Notes: generated by a model from the sequence alone, not told the origin. 18,862 nt of DNA from Alphaproteobacteria bacterium (GCA_004356215.1 SMXR01000087.1:1-18862), one strand, 5' to 3'; numbered from the stretch's first letter, positions 6,704 to 14,180 are shown. Made by a program: numbers and translations.

Positions 6704-8281
6704 TTAATGACCCTCTGGCGTTAAAGTCTCAATATGGTGTTCGATCAGGCCGATGTCATAAAAATATGCGGTGCCGGGTTCCAGCAGGAAATAAACACCC
6801 GCCAGGCCAACCAATGTCAGGACCACGGCATAGGGGAACGCCATTATCACCATCCGCCAGTAAGACAACCTGACCAAAGGCGCAATCGCCGATGTAAGAA
6901 GGAACAGAAAGGCCGCTTGGCCGTTCGGGGTGGCAACGCTTGGAAGGTTTGTGCCGGTGTTGATGGCCACCGCCATCAAATCAAAAGTGTCACGGGTAAT
7001 CGTGCCATTGGCCAGCGCGTTTTGTGCCTCACTTATATAAACGGTGGCGACAAATACGTTATCACTCATCGCCGAAAGCAGGCCATTGGCCAGGTACAGC
7101 GCGGAAATCTGGTCGGAGCCTTCCAAACTTAAAACCCAGTCGGTCACCGGCTTGAAGAGGGCCTGATCATTGATAACCGCGACGATGGCAAAAAACACAC
7201 CGAGCAGGGCGGTAAACGGCAACGCCTCCTGGAACGCCTTGCCGATGGCATGCTCATCAATAACCCCGGTAAACGACGACGCCAAAACAATAACCGACAA
7301 CCCGATCAACCCGACGGCCCCCAATTGAGCGCCAAGGCCAATGATTAACCACAGGCCAACCAAACCTTGAACCACCAACGAGGCTCTTTGTTGTGAGGTT
7401 CTTTTCTCTGACTGATAGGCTTCATATTCAGCCAGGATTTTCGCAACCTTTTCGGGCAGCAGCGCGCCGTACCCGAAAATTCCGGTTTTTTCCAAAACCA
7501 CCACAGTCAATAACCCGGAAACCAGAACCGGCAAAGTGACCGGCAGCATACGGAAAAAGAATTCCCAAAACTCCCACCCGGCGCGGCTGGCTATAAGGAG
7601 ATTTTGCGGCTCGCCAACCAGCGTCATCACCCCGCCCAGCGCGGTGCCAACCGCCGCGTGCATAATCAGGGTTCTGAAAAAGGCACGGAATTGCTCCAGA
7701 TCATCGCGGTTAAGGTGATCGACCTGTTCGTCATCCAGGTGATCGTGGTCATGATGAAAATCCTTGCCGGAAGCCACCTTGTGGTAGATCGAATAAAACC
7801 CGACAGAGATGGCAATGATCACCGCAATCACCGTCAGGGCGTCCAGGAATGCGCTCATGAAAGCCCCGGAAAAAGAAAACATCAAAGCCAATTTAAGCTT
7901 GGACCTGACCTTCACCAGAATTTTGGTGAAAATATAAAGCAGCAGGTCCTTGATAAAATAAATCCCGGCGACCATGAAAATCAACAGCAGGATAACCTCA
8001 AACCCGGCTTCAAGTTCATGGAAAACCGTCTCTGTAGAGGTTAGCCCCAGGAATATTGCCTCAATCGCCAGCAGCCCGCCCGGTTGCAAGGGGTAACATT
8101 TCAGGGCCATCGCCAGACAGAAAATAAATTCTCCGACCAAAAGCCAGCCCATCAAGTAAGGCCCCATCAAATAAAGGATAATTGGATTAATGATCAAAAA
8201 ACCGATGATGGCGATTTTATACCAATCAGGGGCATGGCCTAAAAAATTCTTGGTGTAGGGGTTGGAAAAATATTGTGCCAT
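6704..8281 (-). CDS. nhaB: Na+/H+ antiporter NhaB
   Basis: The 525-residue membrane protein aligns by eye along its whole length with E. coli NhaB (about 513 aa). Shared stretches include NFLGHAPDWYK near the N-terminus, EFIFCLAMALKCYPL, SAFLDALTV with Asp147, ALGGVMTLVGEPQNL, TGVIDEHAIGKAFQE, and NTGTNLPSVATPNGQAAF near the C-terminus. It exchanges cytoplasmic Na+ for external protons. The start at 8281 (MAQYF) begins the homologous region and has GGGGAAG about 11 bases upstream. A cytoplasmic loop at residues 174-189 is unusually rich in His and Asp (FHHDHDHLDD). The gene is divergent from coxG and 154 bases upstream of the cold-shock gene. The gene suggests a saline or alkaline habitat. 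Confidence 0.97.
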   Translation of the reverse strand: MAQYFSNPYTKNFLGHAPDWYKIAIIGFLIINPIILYLMGPYLMGWLLVGEFIFCLAMALKCYPLQPGGLLAIEAIFLGLTSTETVFHELEAGFEVILLLIFMVAGIYFIKDLLLYIFTKILVKVRSKLKLALMFSFSGAFMSAFLDALTVIAVIIAISVGFYSIYHKVASGKDFHHDHDHLDDEQVDHLNRDDLEQFRAFFRTLIMHAAVGTALGGVMTLVGEPQNLLIASRAGWEFWEFFFRMLPVTLPVLVSGLLTVVVLEKTGIFGYGALLPEKVAKILAEYEAYQSEKRTSQQRASLVVQGLVGLWLIIGLGAQLGAVGLIGLSVIVLASSFTGVIDEHAIGKAFQEALPFTALLGVFFAIVAVINDQALFKPVTDWVLSLEGSDQISALYLANGLLSAMSDNVFVATVYISEAQNALANGTITRDTFDLMAVAINTGTNLPSVATPNGQAAFLFLLTSAIAPLVRLSYWRMVIMAFPYAVVLTLVGLAGVYFLLEPGTAYFYDIGLIEHHIETLTPEGH

Positions 8282-8428
8282 TCTAAAATGCTTCCCCGGT
8301 GTTGTTCCTCGCATCCCATGTTTAAAAACAACCCGGGAAAAAGCAAGCAAAACCGAACCCTGGTCTAACCTTAACTTGCCGATTATCCCGGCGCGGTTTA
8401 AACAAATTGGCAAGAAAGATTTTATGAC

Positions 8429-8878
8429 ATGGATTTATCAGGAAAAAAAATCATACCCGCAGACCGCGATGAGGTTTGGCAAATGTTGCAAAACATCGAT
8501 ATTTTGAAGGCCAGCATTCCCGGCTGTGAAGATTTGATTTGGGAAAATGAGACCACGCTCAGGACTATTGTCCGGGCAAAGATTGGCCCCGTCAAGGCCC
8601 GCTTCAAAGGCAAGATCATCCTTTCCAACATCAACCCCCCGAAAAGTTACACCATTTCCGGTGAAGGCCAGGGCGGGGTCTCTGGCTTTGCCAAAGGCAA
8701 GGCCGATGTCACGTTGACAGAAACCCCGGAGGGGTGTGAACTCAGCTATAGTGCCTCGGCAAATTTTGGCGGTAAACTGGCGCAAATGGGGTCCAGGCTC
8801 CTAAACAGTGTTGCCAAAAAAATGGCCGATGATTTCTTTGATGGTTTCGTCACCCAGGTGACCAACTCAAAGACGTAG
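8429..8878 (+). CDS. coxG: CoxG-like SRPBCC protein (CO dehydrogenase subunit G family)
   Basis: The 149-residue protein starts MDLSGKK and has the CoxG layout. It shows a VWQMLQNIDILKASIPGCEDL helix-strand segment at about residues 16-36, GPVKARFKGK, then GQGGVSGFAKGKADVTL and a C-terminal helix. CoxG proteins are SRPBCC-fold factors. In Oligotropha (Afipia) CoxG anchors CO dehydrogenase to the membrane, and homologues accompany many molybdenum hydroxylases. The usual partners (CoxL/M/S) are absent nearby, so this looks like a leftover or a stand-alone factor. It is followed after 10 bases by a 37-residue membrane peptide and then a broken XdhC-like gene. The ribosome binding site (AAGAAAG) is weak. 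Confidence 0.85.
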   Translation: MDLSGKKIIPADRDEVWQMLQNIDILKASIPGCEDLIWENETTLRTIVRAKIGPVKARFKGKIILSNINPPKSYTISGEGQGGVSGFAKGKADVTLTETPEGCELSYSASANFGGKLAQMGSRLLNSVAKKMADDFFDGFVTQVTNSKT

Positions 8879-8888
8879 GTGGGGAAGA

Positions 8889-9002
8889 ATGACCCAAAAA
8901 AAACAGAACATTGATGCCCGAAAAGAAGGATTGCCGACCCAGGTTTGGGTGGTCGGCGTTATCATTTTTGTGTTGGCCACGCTTTATTTTTTTTCGAGTT
9001 AA
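8889..9002 (+). CDS. Single-helix membrane peptide (37 aa)
   Basis: An ATG with GGGGAAG just upstream (8881-8887) opens a 37-codon frame. A charged N-terminus (MTQKKQNIDARKEG) is followed by one hydrophobic helix (VWVVGVIIFVLATLYFF) and a stop. It sits tightly between coxG (10-base gap) and the XdhC-like gene (3-base gap). The N-in charged/helix design and operon spacing suggest a real tail-type membrane microprotein. No family is recognised. Confidence 0.55.
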   Translation: MTQKKQNIDARKEGLPTQVWVVGVIIFVLATLYFFSS

Positions 9003-9005
9003 ACC

Positions 9006-9528
9006 ATGCCCAATCGTAAAAAAAAGGATGAATGGACAACCGCCATGGATTGGGGGCTTGCCGGTGAAGATATTGCCTTGGCCAGTGTGATCATGACCTG
9101 GGGTTCGTCACCACGGCCGGTGGGCAGTCTTCTGGTAATAAGTTGGCAATGGGTTGTTCGAAGGGTCTGTCAGCGGCGGTTGCGTGGAAGGCGCGGTGGT
9201 GACAGAGGCCTTGGATATATTAAAAAGCGGCCGGCCAAAAGTGATGGAATTTGGTATTTCCAATACCAACGCCTGGGAGGTGGGATTGGCCTGCGGCGGC
9301 AATATTGCCATCCTGGTGGCTTCGGTTAAAAAGAAAAACATCCCCATCCTGAAGCGCCTGAACACGGTGCGCGCGGCCCGGACCCCGCTGGTGCTCGCCA
9401 CCCTTTCAGGCGGCCGGGGCGCAAAACAAATCATTCGCAGCCATCCCGAGGTGGTTTTGGAGGTTGCGGTAGACGATCCCGGTATCCATATCGATCTGGA
9501 TACCCGGGAGGACATGGATGCCTTGTAA
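9006..9528 (+). pseudogene. Frameshifted XdhC/CoxI-like gene with a nucleotidyltransferase-like tail
   Basis: The first 46 codons encode the XdhC opening (ALASVIMTWGSSPRPVGSLLVIS). The frame is then lost by one base at about 9143-9144 (AAGTTGGC). Skipping one T restores GNGLFEGSVSGGCVEGAVV and AWEVGLACGGNIAIL, the XdhC core. XdhC proteins insert sulfurated molybdenum cofactor into molybdenum hydroxylases. After KRLNTVRAARTPLVLATL, which resembles the start of the second XdhC segment, the text from about 9406 changes. GGRGAKQIIRSHPE, VDDPGIHIDLDT and REDMDAL match the C-terminal end of MobA/MocA-type nucleotidyltransferases. The gene therefore looks like an internal deletion product plus a frameshift. 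A sequencing error could explain the frameshift but not the chimeric tail. Confidence 0.65.
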
Positions 9529-9538
9529 AAGAGGTTCC

Positions 9539-9568
9539 TTTTCATTTCAGGAATAAACCGGATATACT
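9539..9568 (+). promoter_or_regulatory. Candidate promoter for the CerR-like gene
   Basis: TTTTCA at 9539-9544 is followed after 18 bases by TATACT at 9563-9568, a four- and five-of-six match to the sigma-70 elements respectively. It falls in the 87-base gap between the broken XdhC-like gene and the CerR-like gene. Transcription would start near 9575. Confidence 0.35.
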
Positions 9569-9576
9569 ATCTGGCT

Positions 9577-9590
9577 AGGGTCTGGACCCT
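9577..9590. promoter_or_regulatory. 14-bp palindrome just downstream of the candidate promoter
   Basis: AGGGTC (9577-9582) and GACCCT (9585-9590) form a perfect inverted repeat around TG. It sits at the predicted transcription start, 26 bases before the CerR-like start codon, where a repressor could act. The arms are short, so chance is possible. Confidence 0.35.
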
Positions 9591-9615
9591 GGGTAAAGCA
9601 GGGAAGAGAGAGACT

Positions 9616-10578
9616 ATGGCCAAGGCCAAAACAAAGCCAAAACTGATTGCCCTCACCGGCGCCACCGGGTTTGTTGGCGGCCATATTCTTAAGGCGGCTG
9701 TCAAGGCAGGGTATCCGGTGCGCGCCATCACCCGGCGCCCGCAAAACCCGCGCCCGGGGGTGGACTGGGTGCCCGGCGACCTCAAGGACAGGCAGGCCCT
9801 TAAAACCCTTCTGGAAGATGCCGATGTTGTCATCCACTGCGCCGGGATTGTTAAGGCTAGACGCCACGCCCATTTTCATGAAATCAACACCCAGAGCCTG
9901 GCCCACCTTCTGGATATGCTGCAAGCCCGGCGCGGCGGCTATGGCGCCACCCAGGTGATGTTTATTTCCTCGCTGACCGCGCGCCACCCTGATATTTCCC
10001 CCTATGCAATGAGCAAACACAATGCCGAGGAAATTTTGAAAAGCCGGGGCGATGATTTTCCCTGGACGATCATCAGGCCGCCGGCGGTTTATGGTCCCGG
10101 GGACATGGAAATTTTAAAATTGTTTCGGGTCATGAAGCGGGGGTTTGCCCCGGTGGCGGGAAGCATTGCCAATTCATTTTCGCTGATCCATGGCCGCGAC
10201 CTGGCGGCAGCGGTTTTGGCGGCGATCGGAACCAAGCTGGCCGAAAACAAAACCCTGGAACCCGATGACCGTCACCCTGGAGGGTATACCGTTCTGGATG
10301 TGGCTGGCATTGTCGGGCAAAAACTCGGACGGGCGGTCAAACCGGTGGTTATTCCGGGAATGCTTTTGCACGCCGCCGCTTTTTTCAATGAAATTGGGGC
10401 AGCAGTGATCGGTAAAGCGCCAATATTTGCCCGCTGGAAGGTTCGGGAAATGGCCTACCCAAACTGGGTTTCAAACCAGGCCAGTCACGCCGCAATGCCA
10501 GGCTGGAAGCCAAAAATTGGCCTGAAGGAAGGCCTGAACGAGACAATTGACTGGTATCAGGCAAATGGCCACCTTTAA
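9616..10578 (+). CDS. cerR: Extended SDR / NAD(P)-dependent epimerase-type reductase, probable ceramide reductase (CerR-like)
   Basis: The 320-residue protein is an extended short-chain dehydrogenase. Rossmann motif TGATGFVGG is at residues 14-22, DVVIHCAGIV at about 70-79, a catalytic SS at 118-119, and YAMSK gives Tyr130 and Lys134. IIRPPAVYGPGD follows. By fold alone it is a generic epimerase/dehydratase. Being next to spt and in the same locus as bCerS-like genes points to CerR, which reduces the ketone of 3-keto-ceramide in Caulobacter. The start at 9616 follows GGGAAGAGAGAG. It is followed by a 320-base gap before spt with a weak terminator-like hairpin, so spt may have its own promoter. 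The family assignment is firm; the specific substrate is inferred. Confidence 0.7.
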   Translation: MAKAKTKPKLIALTGATGFVGGHILKAAVKAGYPVRAITRRPQNPRPGVDWVPGDLKDRQALKTLLEDADVVIHCAGIVKARRHAHFHEINTQSLAHLLDMLQARRGGYGATQVMFISSLTARHPDISPYAMSKHNAEEILKSRGDDFPWTIIRPPAVYGPGDMEILKLFRVMKRGFAPVAGSIANSFSLIHGRDLAAAVLAAIGTKLAENKTLEPDDRHPGGYTVLDVAGIVGQKLGRAVKPVVIPGMLLHAAAFFNEIGAAVIGKAPIFARWKVREMAYPNWVSNQASHAAMPGWKPKIGLKEGLNETIDWYQANGHL

Positions 10579-10898
10579 AAGGGCCTAAAAAGTTCTTTAA
10601 AAAGCATGAAAAACAAGGGTTTAAGCGCCTTCCCAGCCGGGGAGGAAACGCATTTTTTTGCGTTTTTGAGTTTTCAAAGGGGGTACAATAGTGTAACTAG
10701 GTCGGCCTGGGAAAAATTTTGAATAGGGACGCACCCGTCTGGATCACTTAGGATGGTTCAAGTTGGGCTGGTGGTATGTTGTACCGGGGAATTATCAATT
10801 GAAAATTTCGACCCTGACAATGTCTCCCTTGAACCGAATGGCTGTTCGGGATACCTTTGTTTCGGGGAGCGTTCAGCCAATAAAATTAGGCGATAGAG
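10579..10898. other. 320-bp intergenic region before spt
   Basis: No recognised gene lies here, and there is no acyl carrier protein gene. It holds a weak terminator-like hairpin (10646-10667), a lone TACAAT (10684-10689) without a good -35, and a small hairpin CCGAA/TTCGG at 10834-10849. It also contains a 47-codon open frame (10753-10896) that stops two bases before the spt start. Of these, only the hairpins and the frame are directly visible; function is unproven. Confidence 0.5.
10646..10667 (+). terminator. Weak terminator-like hairpin after the CerR-like gene
   Basis: AAACGCA (10646-10652) pairs with TGCGTTT (10659-10665) around a six-T loop and ends in T (10663-10667). The stem is AT-rich and only seven base pairs, so termination would be inefficient. 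Confidence 0.4.
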
Positions 10899-12179
10899 AT
10901 GCGTAGAGATCTTTTTGAAAAATTTCAGTCTATTATAGATCAGCATGATGCGCTGCCGCCCGAGGCTGATGATCCGTTTTCCGTCAGGATGGACAAGATT
11001 ATCTCTCAGACCGTGGCCGTCATTGACGGACGCGAGACCATTCTCTGTGGCACCAACAACTATATGGGCATGACGCTGGACCCCGATGCCAAGGCCGCGG
11101 CGATTGAGGCAATTGAAAAATTTGGCACCGGCACCACTGGGTCCCGCGTTCTCAACGGTACCTATTCCGGGCATATCGAACTTGAAGAAACCCTGAAAGA
11201 TTTTTACGGCACCAAATTTGCCATCGTCTATTCGACCGGGTATTTGGCCAACCTTGGTATCCTCGCCACCTTGCCCGGGCGCAAGGATTTTATTGTCATA
11301 GACGCGGATGTCCATGCCAGTATTTATGATGGCTGTGCCCAGGGGCGGGCGACGATTTTGCGCTTCAAGCACAACGACACGGAACACCTGGAACGCCGCC
11401 TCAAGGATTTGCCGCCGGATGCCGGCATCCTGATTGTTGCCGAAGGCATTTACAGTATGATGGGAGATGTCGCACCCCTGAAAGAAATCATCGCATTAAA
11501 AAAGAAGTACAAAGCCACTTTGATGCTGGACGAGGCCCACTCGATGGGCTTTTGCGGCAAAACCGGTCGCGGTGTCGCCCAGGAATTGGGGCTTGAGGAT
11601 GAGGTTGATTTTCTGGTCGGAACATTTTCAAAATCGGTCGGCACAGTTGGCGGTTTTGTGGTCTCTAACCACCCCAAATTTGAGGTCCTGAGGCTGGTCT
11701 CCAGGTCGTATGTCTTTACCGCCTCGCTGCCACCTTCGGTGGTTGCCTCGGCCAAGTCAGCGATTGAAACCATCAAGGGCGCCGATGACCTCCGCGAAAC
11801 GCTTTGGGCCAATGCCCGTCATCTCCACCGCGGCCTCAAGGACGCTGGGTTCGCGCTCGGCACCAAAACCGCCGAAAGCCCGATAACCGCGGTTGCCCTG
11901 CCCGATACCGAACAAACGGTACGGTTCTGGTCAGGGCTTTTGCGCGCCGGGGTTTATGTCAATATGGCGGTTCCACCGGCGGCGCCCCAGGGTCTTTTCC
12001 TGTTACGATGCAGCGTTTGCGCCAGCCACACCCCAGAGCAAATTGATACTGTCATTGAAAAATTTATTGCTGTTGCCAAGGCGCGCAAAGTGCCGCTTAG
12101 CGGAAAGCACCCTTCAGGCGAAGCTGAAAAAAAAGGAAAACCCCCGCAATCAAAGGATGTCGCCGCTGCCATGGCTTGA
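10899..12179 (+). CDS. spt: Serine palmitoyltransferase (alpha-oxoamine synthase)
   Basis: The 426-residue enzyme uses pyridoxal phosphate to condense serine with a long-chain acyl thioester, giving 3-ketosphinganine, the first step of sphingolipid synthesis. It shows NNYMGMTLDP, TGTTGSRVLNGTYSGHIELE, DADVHASIYDG (His139 stacks on the cofactor), LDEAHSMG (Asp211, His214), and GTFSKSVGTVGG with the Schiff-base Lys245. The last motif is close to that of Sphingomonas Spt and different from KBL or BioF. The N-terminus lacks a membrane helix, so it is a soluble bacterial-type homodimer. The C-terminal tail after about residue 395 is Lys/Pro/Ala-rich, and its coding sequence overlaps the convergent Tam41-like gene by 83 bases. 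AGGCG precedes the ATG. Confidence 0.88.
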   Translation: MRRDLFEKFQSIIDQHDALPPEADDPFSVRMDKIISQTVAVIDGRETILCGTNNYMGMTLDPDAKAAAIEAIEKFGTGTTGSRVLNGTYSGHIELEETLKDFYGTKFAIVYSTGYLANLGILATLPGRKDFIVIDADVHASIYDGCAQGRATILRFKHNDTEHLERRLKDLPPDAGILIVAEGIYSMMGDVAPLKEIIALKKKYKATLMLDEAHSMGFCGKTGRGVAQELGLEDEVDFLVGTFSKSVGTVGGFVVSNHPKFEVLRLVSRSYVFTASLPPSVVASAKSAIETIKGADDLRETLWANARHLHRGLKDAGFALGTKTAESPITAVALPDTEQTVRFWSGLLRAGVYVNMAVPPAAPQGLFLLRCSVCASHTPEQIDTVIEKFIAVAKARKVPLSGKHPSGEAEKKGKPPQSKDVAAAMA

Positions 12180-13005
12180 GGGTTACGGTGATTCCTGACG
12201 ACCGGCCAATTTTCCAGACCAGATAATCAATTCCCCCACTAAAGGTAAATGTTGCCTTGATAAGGCGCATCAGGCTGACAGCCTTGCCATTCAAACGGCG
12301 TTTGGTCCAGCGCCATTTGTTCGCCCGGGCGCTTGCCAGGGCATGCCCGCCGAGGGCCTTTAGAACCAGGGGTGTAACCGCATCAAAGTAGGTTTTATTA
12401 ACTGTATAGAGTTCCAGGCCCTTGCCTTTTTTTTCCGACCTGAGTTCGGCGCCATAAGTCAAACCCAAGGCAAATGGCCATATTTCCTTAGGCGTTTTTA
12501 CCGCCCCCAGCAGCGGCATGGCGGCGGACACCATAGTCAAGTGGGCACCCGTAACCCCTTCCAGGATGGCTGCCCTGGTTTTTTTGTCGCGGCAGTATAT
12601 CAGCCTTGAGGGTTGGCTAAACCGGGCCCACACCGAAACATTGAGGCAGGCTTCCGAGGTTCTGAACAAAAAGTCTTCAAGGCTGAGGACGGCAATCTTG
12701 GCGCGTAGCTTGGCCTGGCCAACTTTCGCCTCACGGTAAAAAACGTTGGGCGGCACTACCCGGTTGGCCAGGGCCAGGCCGCCAGAGCCATAAGCCTTCC
12801 GGTAGTTGCCAACAATCAGGTAAAAATCCAGGATCAGGCCTTCGAGTTTGCCGGTTCGCAGGCACGACCCGTAATAAAGCACCGCCAAAACTTCGCCGTT
12901 AAATTCGCCTGCCAGCTTTTTTGCCAGCCGCTCAGCTTGGGGCTGAACCGGGCCATCAAGCGAGGTTTTAATGTAAGAAATCAGTGATTTTTCTGAGGCA
13001 CGCAT
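12097..13005 (-). CDS. Tam41/Mmp37-like cytidylyltransferase (phosphatidate cytidylyltransferase family)
   Basis: The 302-residue product resembles mitochondrial Tam41, which makes CDP-diacylglycerol from CTP and phosphatidate. It has LAVLYYGSCLRTG (GS at 46-47), LILDFYLIV with Asp60 where Tam41 has its 'MxDFIF-V', and NVFYREA. ARFSQPSRLIYCRD (like 'GRLQKPVKII') and ALGLTYGAELRSE (like 'AGLSYSGDFRM') follow. The basic C-terminus ends WQRRHPLIAG. Within a sphingolipid locus, and 39 bases after a lipid kinase on the same strand, it may use ceramide-1-phosphate or another phosphorylated head-group precursor with CTP. Caulobacter's ceramide head-group pathway also uses a cytidylyltransferase, but I cannot tell whether it is orthologous. 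The family call is by eye from remote similarity; the substrate is inferred. Confidence 0.6.
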   Translation of the reverse strand: MRASEKSLISYIKTSLDGPVQPQAERLAKKLAGEFNGEVLAVLYYGSCLRTGKLEGLILDFYLIVGNYRKAYGSGGLALANRVVPPNVFYREAKVGQAKLRAKIAVLSLEDFLFRTSEACLNVSVWARFSQPSRLIYCRDKKTRAAILEGVTGAHLTMVSAAMPLLGAVKTPKEIWPFALGLTYGAELRSEKKGKGLELYTVNKTYFDAVTPLVLKALGGHALASARANKWRWTKRRLNGKAVSLMRLIKATFTFSGGIDYLVWKIGRSSGITVTLKPWQRRHPLIAGVFLFFQLRLKGAFR

Positions 13006-13044
13006 AGGCCAACCTTCATCACTTATGTCAGCGGGCGGGTTATA

Positions 13045-14031
13045 TCATTTTCCCCGAAAAGATACGAACTTTAACGGCTCGGTGCCAGAAACCTTGATTG
13101 GACCGGTGCCCTCATACTGGTGGATTTCACCGTCCAGTACGAACGAGGCGCCACCCCGGATGGTCACGCTTTTCACATGATCAAAGCTGATGGTTTTGGT
13201 TCTGGCGCGGTCAATGGTCCCCATGGCGCCCCGGAAAAGGGCTATAATAACGGCTCGCACATGGGGCCGCAAAATTAACAACGGCAGGTGTCCGGCTTTA
13301 TATGGGGCGTGCCCGCCAAATATGAGGGCGCTCAGGGTGGTGGTCGCCACCAGGCTGATATGCCCCGAATAAGTTTTGCCGTTGTCAAAAACAACATCCA
13401 TTTCCGGGGCGTAGCCAATCCATCCCTTGCGGTAGCGGCCAAACAGAAAAGAGGACATAAAACCGCCAAGCCCTATCAATTGCGCCATCTTGCCTTTGAT
13501 CCCCAAGGGGTAAATGTGGTTGACCGTGTAAGAAATCAGGCTAGGCATTGACGCCCCGCCAAAAAACATCCCGAACTGGGGCTCACGCTTGTCATTAAAA
13601 TCTATTCGAACCAGGTTATGTTCGGATATGTGGGTGTCAATTTCACCCTTGGCATAACTTTCCAGAATGGTTTCCAGATCGCGGGCCACAGGGCCGCCGG
13701 TTTTCAGGTCCCGGGCAATCATATTGGTCATGCCGCCGCCAAGGATGGCAATTTTTGGAAAGTCCTTGAAAATCCTGTTGTTCATGAGAAACGTCAGGGC
13801 GCTGTGGATGGTGCCATCGCCCCCGTTCAGGATCAAAAGATCAATTTCTTCACCCTTGAAAGCCCTGAGCTGGATATAAAGCCGTTTGAGGGAGTTGCCC
13901 TCCAGGTGTTCAACAAAAGAATAGCGTTCGGCCACCTTGAAAATTTCCGGCAGGCATTTTCGATTATGGGTGCTCAAGCTGTTGCTCAGCAGGATTACAC
14001 GCCCCTCGTTTGCCTTACGACCCCGTGCCAT
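13045..14031 (-). CDS. Diacylglycerol/ceramide kinase family lipid kinase
   Basis: The 328-residue protein has the DAG-kinase catalytic fold. The nucleotide-binding LILNGGDGTIHSAL is at residues 67-80 and AILGGGMTNMIARDL at about 95-109. A C-terminal beta-rich domain ends with FVLDGEIHQYEG, which is typical of the LCB5/DgkB/YegS group. Family members phosphorylate diacylglycerol, sphingoid bases or ceramide. Given spt, CerR-like and bCerS-like neighbours, ceramide kinase (as reported for Caulobacter CpgB) is the best guess. The start at 14031 (MARGRK) is the first sensible methionine before the domain; a longer reading to 14124 adds residues without family similarity. It is followed by the Tam41-like gene after 39 bases, so the two form an operon. 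Confidence 0.78.
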   Translation of the reverse strand: MARGRKANEGRVILLSNSLSTHNRKCLPEIFKVAERYSFVEHLEGNSLKRLYIQLRAFKGEEIDLLILNGGDGTIHSALTFLMNNRIFKDFPKIAILGGGMTNMIARDLKTGGPVARDLETILESYAKGEIDTHISEHNLVRIDFNDKREPQFGMFFGGASMPSLISYTVNHIYPLGIKGKMAQLIGLGGFMSSFLFGRYRKGWIGYAPEMDVVFDNGKTYSGHISLVATTTLSALIFGGHAPYKAGHLPLLILRPHVRAVIIALFRGAMGTIDRARTKTISFDHVKSVTIRGGASFVLDGEIHQYEGTGPIKVSGTEPLKFVSFRGK

Positions 14032-14180
14032 TATGAAATTTACCTTTAGGTTTTCCCGCTTTTTTTGACAAAAGCGATCCAAGCCATGGTTTTTAAAAAT
14101 CCGGCAGCCCCAAGGCCGCCGCACCAGTGTTTATTCGGGAATCAGGAGAAAATCAAACTTAAAAGCAAAAAAACGGGCTG

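Noticed and set aside
6734..8044. Several long plus-strand open frames opposite nhaB (for example 6734-7132 and 7604-8044)
   Set aside because: They are antisense to a gene with full-length NhaB similarity and encode Arg/His/Gln-rich text without motifs, as expected of shadow frames.
9137..9156. Programmed ribosomal frameshift in the XdhC-like gene
   Set aside because: The site AAGTTGGC is not a slippery heptamer, no stimulatory structure or stop is placed nearby, and the chimeric tail points to decay instead.
10606..10722. 38-codon open frame after the CerR-like gene
   Set aside because: It spans the terminator-like hairpin, has no ribosome binding site and no recognisable sequence.
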